The position numbers and the translations under genes were made by a program. A DNA stretch of 10,468 bases from assembly GCF_000149955.1 (NCBI RefSeq), contig NW_017264856.1, positions 1 through 10,468 on the forward strand, read 5' to 3'. The DNA comes from Fusarium oxysporum f. sp. lycopersici 4287. Taxonomy: Eukaryota > Ascomycota > Sordariomycetes > Hypocreales > Nectriaceae. The notes under the pieces were generated by a model, which worked only from the letters and a program-made list of their open reading frames with translations, was not told the origin of the DNA and ran no database searches. Shown here one piece after another: positions 7,601 through 10,468 of the stretch (position 1 is its first letter; each line of letters begins with the position of its first letter).

Positions 7601-8642
7601 ATACGAACTAGAAGTCTCTTCTATTATGGATATAACTGCACTGGTGTGGCTTCGTGCACTGTTAATTACTCTGCAGTAATACAATGTTAATTTATATATT
7701 CGGGCTGCGTAGAGCATGCAATAGGATAGTCATCGTGTTGTGTTCAAGTATATATACATCAATCTATACTTAAGTTGGTTCCGTATTTTACCTACTTAAG
7801 TGATTAGCTACTTGTAAGTAGTGGTTATAAACATTATTTACAACCTAGTGCCTTAAATACTTTTATCATATTTCCGTCTAACTTATAAAACTGCGTAGGC
7901 AATCCTAGGTAACTTGAGTAAGTAATAAAGTCCTGTATAAGCAGAATAGCCTTAGAAATCACTTCTCTCGGCATCATTCTCGATGGTTAGAAACGGCATT
8001 TTAGGCATTGCCGCGCTTATGTTTGCTTCAACGAAACATAAACTTAGCTTCTAATTCGTCGTCTATACTTAGCTAATGTCCTCAAGGCTTATTATCAATG
8101 CTCGCTGCCTGTCAGGCCAGCCTGACCGTTTGTAGTCCCTGGGCCTATCTTAAGACTAAGCGGCGGTGTCAGGCGTAACGAATGCACTGCCGAGGAGGGT
8201 CAAAGCCTCATTTAATCAAGTAGGGTCTGCATCCCACCTTATCCCACTCGGCGGCACATTTTTCTTCCTGCATCTCGCAGTAATTCAATCCTTTCTCACC
8301 CAGCTTGCTTAATTATGGTCCGTATCTTTTAAATTAAGTTTTAGTATTCTAGGCAGTGTACCCGGCGGTTATTAGGAAGTAAATTTTAGAAGAATTGATC
8401 TTTCTGATTGGAGCATGTTTTCCAGACACAAAACTCTATATTTTATCCCCAATAAGTTCTCTGCGCGATCGATACGTTCAATTGAGCTTTCTATCTTGGC
8501 CTATCATGCATGCCTATAGGCCTCTTTGGGGTCTACCTGGCTGAGCGCGATTAATTGCCATCTTGATGTGTAGTAAGACGGGCTTTAATGATGCAAGGAC
8601 CTGCCAGGTAGGTGCTGAGATCTCAGGTGAAGACTATAATGA
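7601..8642. other. Long AT-rich intergenic region without recognisable gene
   Basis: After the 3' end of the eight-cysteine gene, the sequence to about 7960 is AT-rich with many TAAGTA/TACTTA words and small inverted repeats, such as CTACTT-GT-AAGTAG at about 7809-7822. It looks weakly RIP-like, but far less so than 1-650. From 7960 to 8640 composition is mixed and all frames are broken. The last part could be unreadable N-terminal sequence of the NLR relic that follows, but I found no P-loop or other NACHT motif in it. Confidence 0.45.
8111..8126. repeat. Short inverted repeat GTCAGGC-CA-GCCTGAC
   Basis: Perfect 7-bp arms separated by two bases, with a third copy of GTCAGGC at 8168-8174. 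It lies in gene-free DNA. It could be a hairpin, a protein-binding site or part of a degraded element end; nothing nearby decides between these. Confidence 0.35.
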
Positions 8643-9095
8643 GTGAATTTGATTGTTTTAGAGGTTCCTGAAAGTCTCGGTTCGCAGGTGAGACTGCTCC
8701 ATTTACCGTTTTGAGACTATCTTGTAGACCTAGAAAGCAAGGACGTTGCCGAGTTCTGGGTGAATGAAAAGCTTGCCCACCGAAGGTTAGCAAAGCACTA
8801 CTTTCGTGCCATACATGGCCGCTCTGCTTGAGAACATATATAGCCTGTCTTTACCAAGTATATATCGAACTGCAGTGGACGTTGAGCAACTCGAGGAACG
8901 CATACCTGCAGAAGTTCAATATATATGCATATACTAGGTTCATCACCAGACCAAGGCCGACTTCGAGCCTAAGGACAGCAACGACATATACGATTTCCTA
9001 AGCACACATTTTCTCCATTGGCTAAAGCGTTAAGCCTACTTGGCAGGATATCAGAGAGCATTAGATTCATAGATAGGCTACAGAGCATAGCCGAT
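8643..9095 (+). pseudogene. Relic of a fungal NLR (NACHT-type) gene, post-NACHT region
   Basis: Joined across frames, this stretch reads like the segment after the NACHT ATPase in fungal NLRs, before WD40 or ankyrin repeats. Landmarks in order: VLEVPES, QVRLLHLPF-stop-DYLVD, EFWVNEKLAHRRLAKHYF, ENIYSLSLPS, RIPAEVQY, stop-VHH, DFLSTHFLHWL, then ALSLLGRISESIRFIDRLQS. NLRs of this group act in non-self recognition and regulated cell death. Four lesions are visible: TGA at 8712-8714 where the family usually has Arg, a frameshift near 8811-8814, TAG at 8935-8937 where the family has Trp, and a one-base loss near 9025-9026. Both stops fit C-to-T or G-to-A transitions, as RIP produces. I see neither the N-terminal effector and P-loop upstream nor sensor repeats downstream. 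The family assignment rests on my recollection of the conserved pattern. Confidence 0.7.
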
Positions 9096-9146
9096 GTAAG
9101 TCGTTCGCCTTTCACGAGCTAGACATCTGCTGACAGACATTATCAG
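9096..9146 (+). other. Possible fossil intron at the end of the NLR relic
   Basis: A 51-nt interval starts GTAAGT, has GCTGAC as a branch site 14 nt before the end, and finishes TATCAG. It directly follows the last readable NLR codons. The sequence after it has three partly open frames, none clearly NLR-like, so the downstream exon is not confirmed and the match may be chance. Confidence 0.3.
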
Positions 9147-9640
9147 CCGGAAAAGGGTGATGTCCAACAGTGGCCAGTTTCAAGGCTACACTGGCACCTT
9201 CACGATCGGAACGGAAATGGCCCCTGTGGGATGTGGTGCGACAATGCCGGAGTGGTACGGACTTTCGGCCGAAAACAGCCGAGCCTCATGCGCGAAGACA
9301 AATAGAAACATACGTCGGGGCCGAGGCCCATTACGGCCACAGAGAATACCACCAGCCGCTGACTCATTGGTTGGGTCCCGATTCAAGTTTGGGGATTGAC
9401 GTGCGTATCTGATGGCCTCACAGGTAATTATCCGAGTAGCGTTCCTCGCTGCTCTATGTGGCCTTCACGGACATATCGGCCGGTATGTGACTATTCACCG
9501 CCTGCAAAGGTCAAGGTAAGAGATAGAATTTACTAAACAGCTTCATATTCATTTAAACGGGATATGATACTCAACTTTTGTTCCTTTTCTCTTTTTTTAA
9601 AAACCGCGTAAACTTTCAGCGGATCTTAGCAAAGATCATC
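9147..9640 (+). promoter_or_regulatory. Upstream region of the Rieske oxygenase gene with CGGCCG palindromes
   Basis: Two overlapping plus-strand frames at 9157-9412 are low-quality and have no family resemblance, so I treat this as non-coding. Two CGGCCG-centred palindromes stand out: TTTCGGCCGAAA at 9263-9274 (perfect) and CATATCGGCCGGTATG at 9472-9487 (one mismatched pair). Paired CGG triplets are the usual target of Zn(II)2Cys6 regulators, which commonly control catabolic genes in fungi. A pyrimidine-rich tract follows at about 9575-9597, just before the ATG at 9641. Confidence 0.4.
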
Positions 9641-10468
9641 ATGCAAAGCACTCTCCCAGCGTCATGGTACCGTGAGCCTGGCTTCTACCAGCTCGAACGG
9701 CGTGCGATTTTTAGTAAATCATGGATTCTGATATCCCATTCCTGCCAGTTCAACGAGACTGGGAAATACGTTCGCTATGAAATGGCTGGCTACCCATTTT
9801 TTGTTATTCGAGATCGAGCCGGTAATATTAATGCTTTCCTTAACATTTGTCGCCACAGGGCATTCCCCATTGTCCACAAAGACTCAGGGCAAGCATCAGT
9901 ATTGTCATGCAAGTACCATGGTAGGATTAAGTTTTCTGTCTTATGGGTTCCCCCTGCTAAGTTGTGATAGGATGGTCGTACAAGATGAACGGTGACTTGG
10001 CCAAGGCTCCACGGTTTGACAGCGTTCAAGAATTCGACAAGGACAGCCACAAATTGTATAAGGTACATACTCATATCGACAAGCTTGGCTTCGTCTGGGT
10101 CAACCTTGATGCTGCCGAGACACCAACCCACAGCTGGGAGGAGCAATTCGGCGGAGTAACTGAGCAGCCACGCCTGGCAAACTACGACTTGAACAACTAT
10201 AAGTTTGACCACACTTGGTCGATGGAGGGCAAGTTCAACTGGAAGACTCTGATTGAGAATTACAACGAGGTTGGTGATAAAGGCTACGATATCCAAACAT
10301 CAAACCTGCTAATGTTACTCAAAAGTGTTACCATTGTCCCACTGCTCACCCAGGTCTCGCACCCTTTTTCAAGGGCAATATGCAGATGGTATATGGCTGC
10401 CAGAAACACTGGAATTGAGCACCTTGGTGGCCAAAGGAGAGGAGAGATCAAGCTCTGTCAGCCCTACC
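9641..10468 (+). CDS. Rieske [2Fe-2S] non-heme iron oxygenase, choline-monooxygenase-like (5' part)
   Basis: Exons 9641-9920, 9971-10269 and 10326 onward; the 3' end is outside the window. The ATG gives [20 protein letters not shown]. An upstream CTG/TTG-started extension is unlikely. The Rieske centre is C70-x-H72-x17-C90-x2-H93 (CRHRAF ... CKYHG). Residues 95-193 include [19 protein letters not shown] and the [12 protein letters not shown] lead-in to the catalytic domain. Iron ligands are expected at H196 and H201 in [13 protein letters not shown]. Intron 1 is 50 nt (GTAGGA...ATAG, CTAAG branch). Intron 2 is 56 nt with a weak GTTGGT donor, a CTAAT branch and AAAG acceptor, supported because removing it joins the iron-binding motif. 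Relatives hydroxylate choline or other quaternary amines, so the substrate here is inferred. After HPG the frame reaches TGA at 10416-10418. Either a third intron starts near GTATAT at 10389, or the gene is damaged. Confidence 0.8.

Noticed and set aside
9157..9412. Two overlapping 80-codon plus-strand frames downstream of the NLR relic
   Set aside because: Both are compositionally odd, overlap each other in different frames, and match neither NLR sensor repeats nor any other family I know.
9790..10296. 168-codon open frame on the minus strand
   Set aside because: It lies antisense to the Rieske oxygenase exons and across an intron, begins at an unrelated internal position, and its peptide shows no family features. 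It is a shadow of the real gene.
1..10468. CRISPR array, bacterial operon signals or a secondary-metabolite cluster
   Set aside because: No spaced direct repeats, no ribosome binding sites, and no polyketide, peptide synthetase, terpene or transporter genes are present. Introns and gene types are fungal.

Overview
The window looks like nuclear DNA of a filamentous ascomycete (Pezizomycotina). Introns are short (50-59 nt) with GT...AG ends and CTAAC/CTGAC/CTAA-type branch sites. There is a Crh-type GH16 cell-wall transglycosylase with a GPI-type tail, an AT-rich block with the dinucleotide signature of repeat-induced point mutation (RIP), and a broken NLR (NACHT-type) gene of the kind expanded in these fungi. 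Gene density is low, about four real genes in 10.5 kb, and most of the remainder is intergenic DNA or decayed sequence. That fits an accessory or repeat-bordered chromosomal region.

Layout. 1-~650: RIP-like AT-rich relic, almost without CA/TG and very rich in TA. 727-801: a tRNA-like relic at its edge. ~1202-1480 (-): an open but startless coding remnant of unknown origin. 1622-2524 (-): intact 300-aa Ser/Thr-rich type I membrane protein resembling a cell-wall stress sensor in layout. 2525-3437: intergenic. 3438-3851 (-): unexplained open frame. 4218-5463 (+): three-exon GH16 Crh-like gene, complete, 376 aa. 5464-7072: long intergenic stretch with one weak open frame (6284-6574, -). 7073-7600 (+): 175-aa eight-cysteine protein with a hydrophobic C-terminal tail but no visible N-terminal signal. 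7601-8640: AT-rich intergenic DNA. ~8643-9095 (+): relic of the region just C-terminal to NACHT in a fungal NLR, with two stop codons and two frameshifts. 9147-9640: probable promoter region with two CGGCCG-centred palindromes. 9641-10468 (+): 5' part of a Rieske non-heme iron oxygenase (choline-monooxygenase-like), cut by the window end and with an in-frame stop that needs explaining.

Three of the four real genes encode proteins that look destined for the cell surface (sensor-like protein, Crh enzyme, eight-Cys tail-anchored protein). They have separate promoters and different orientations, so I see no evidence for an operon-like or biosynthetic cluster. I did not find a convincing new multi-gene system. 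The most interesting items are the eight-Cys protein, the NLR relic with RIP-type nonsense changes, the disrupted-looking Rieske gene, and the unidentified open frames on the minus strand.
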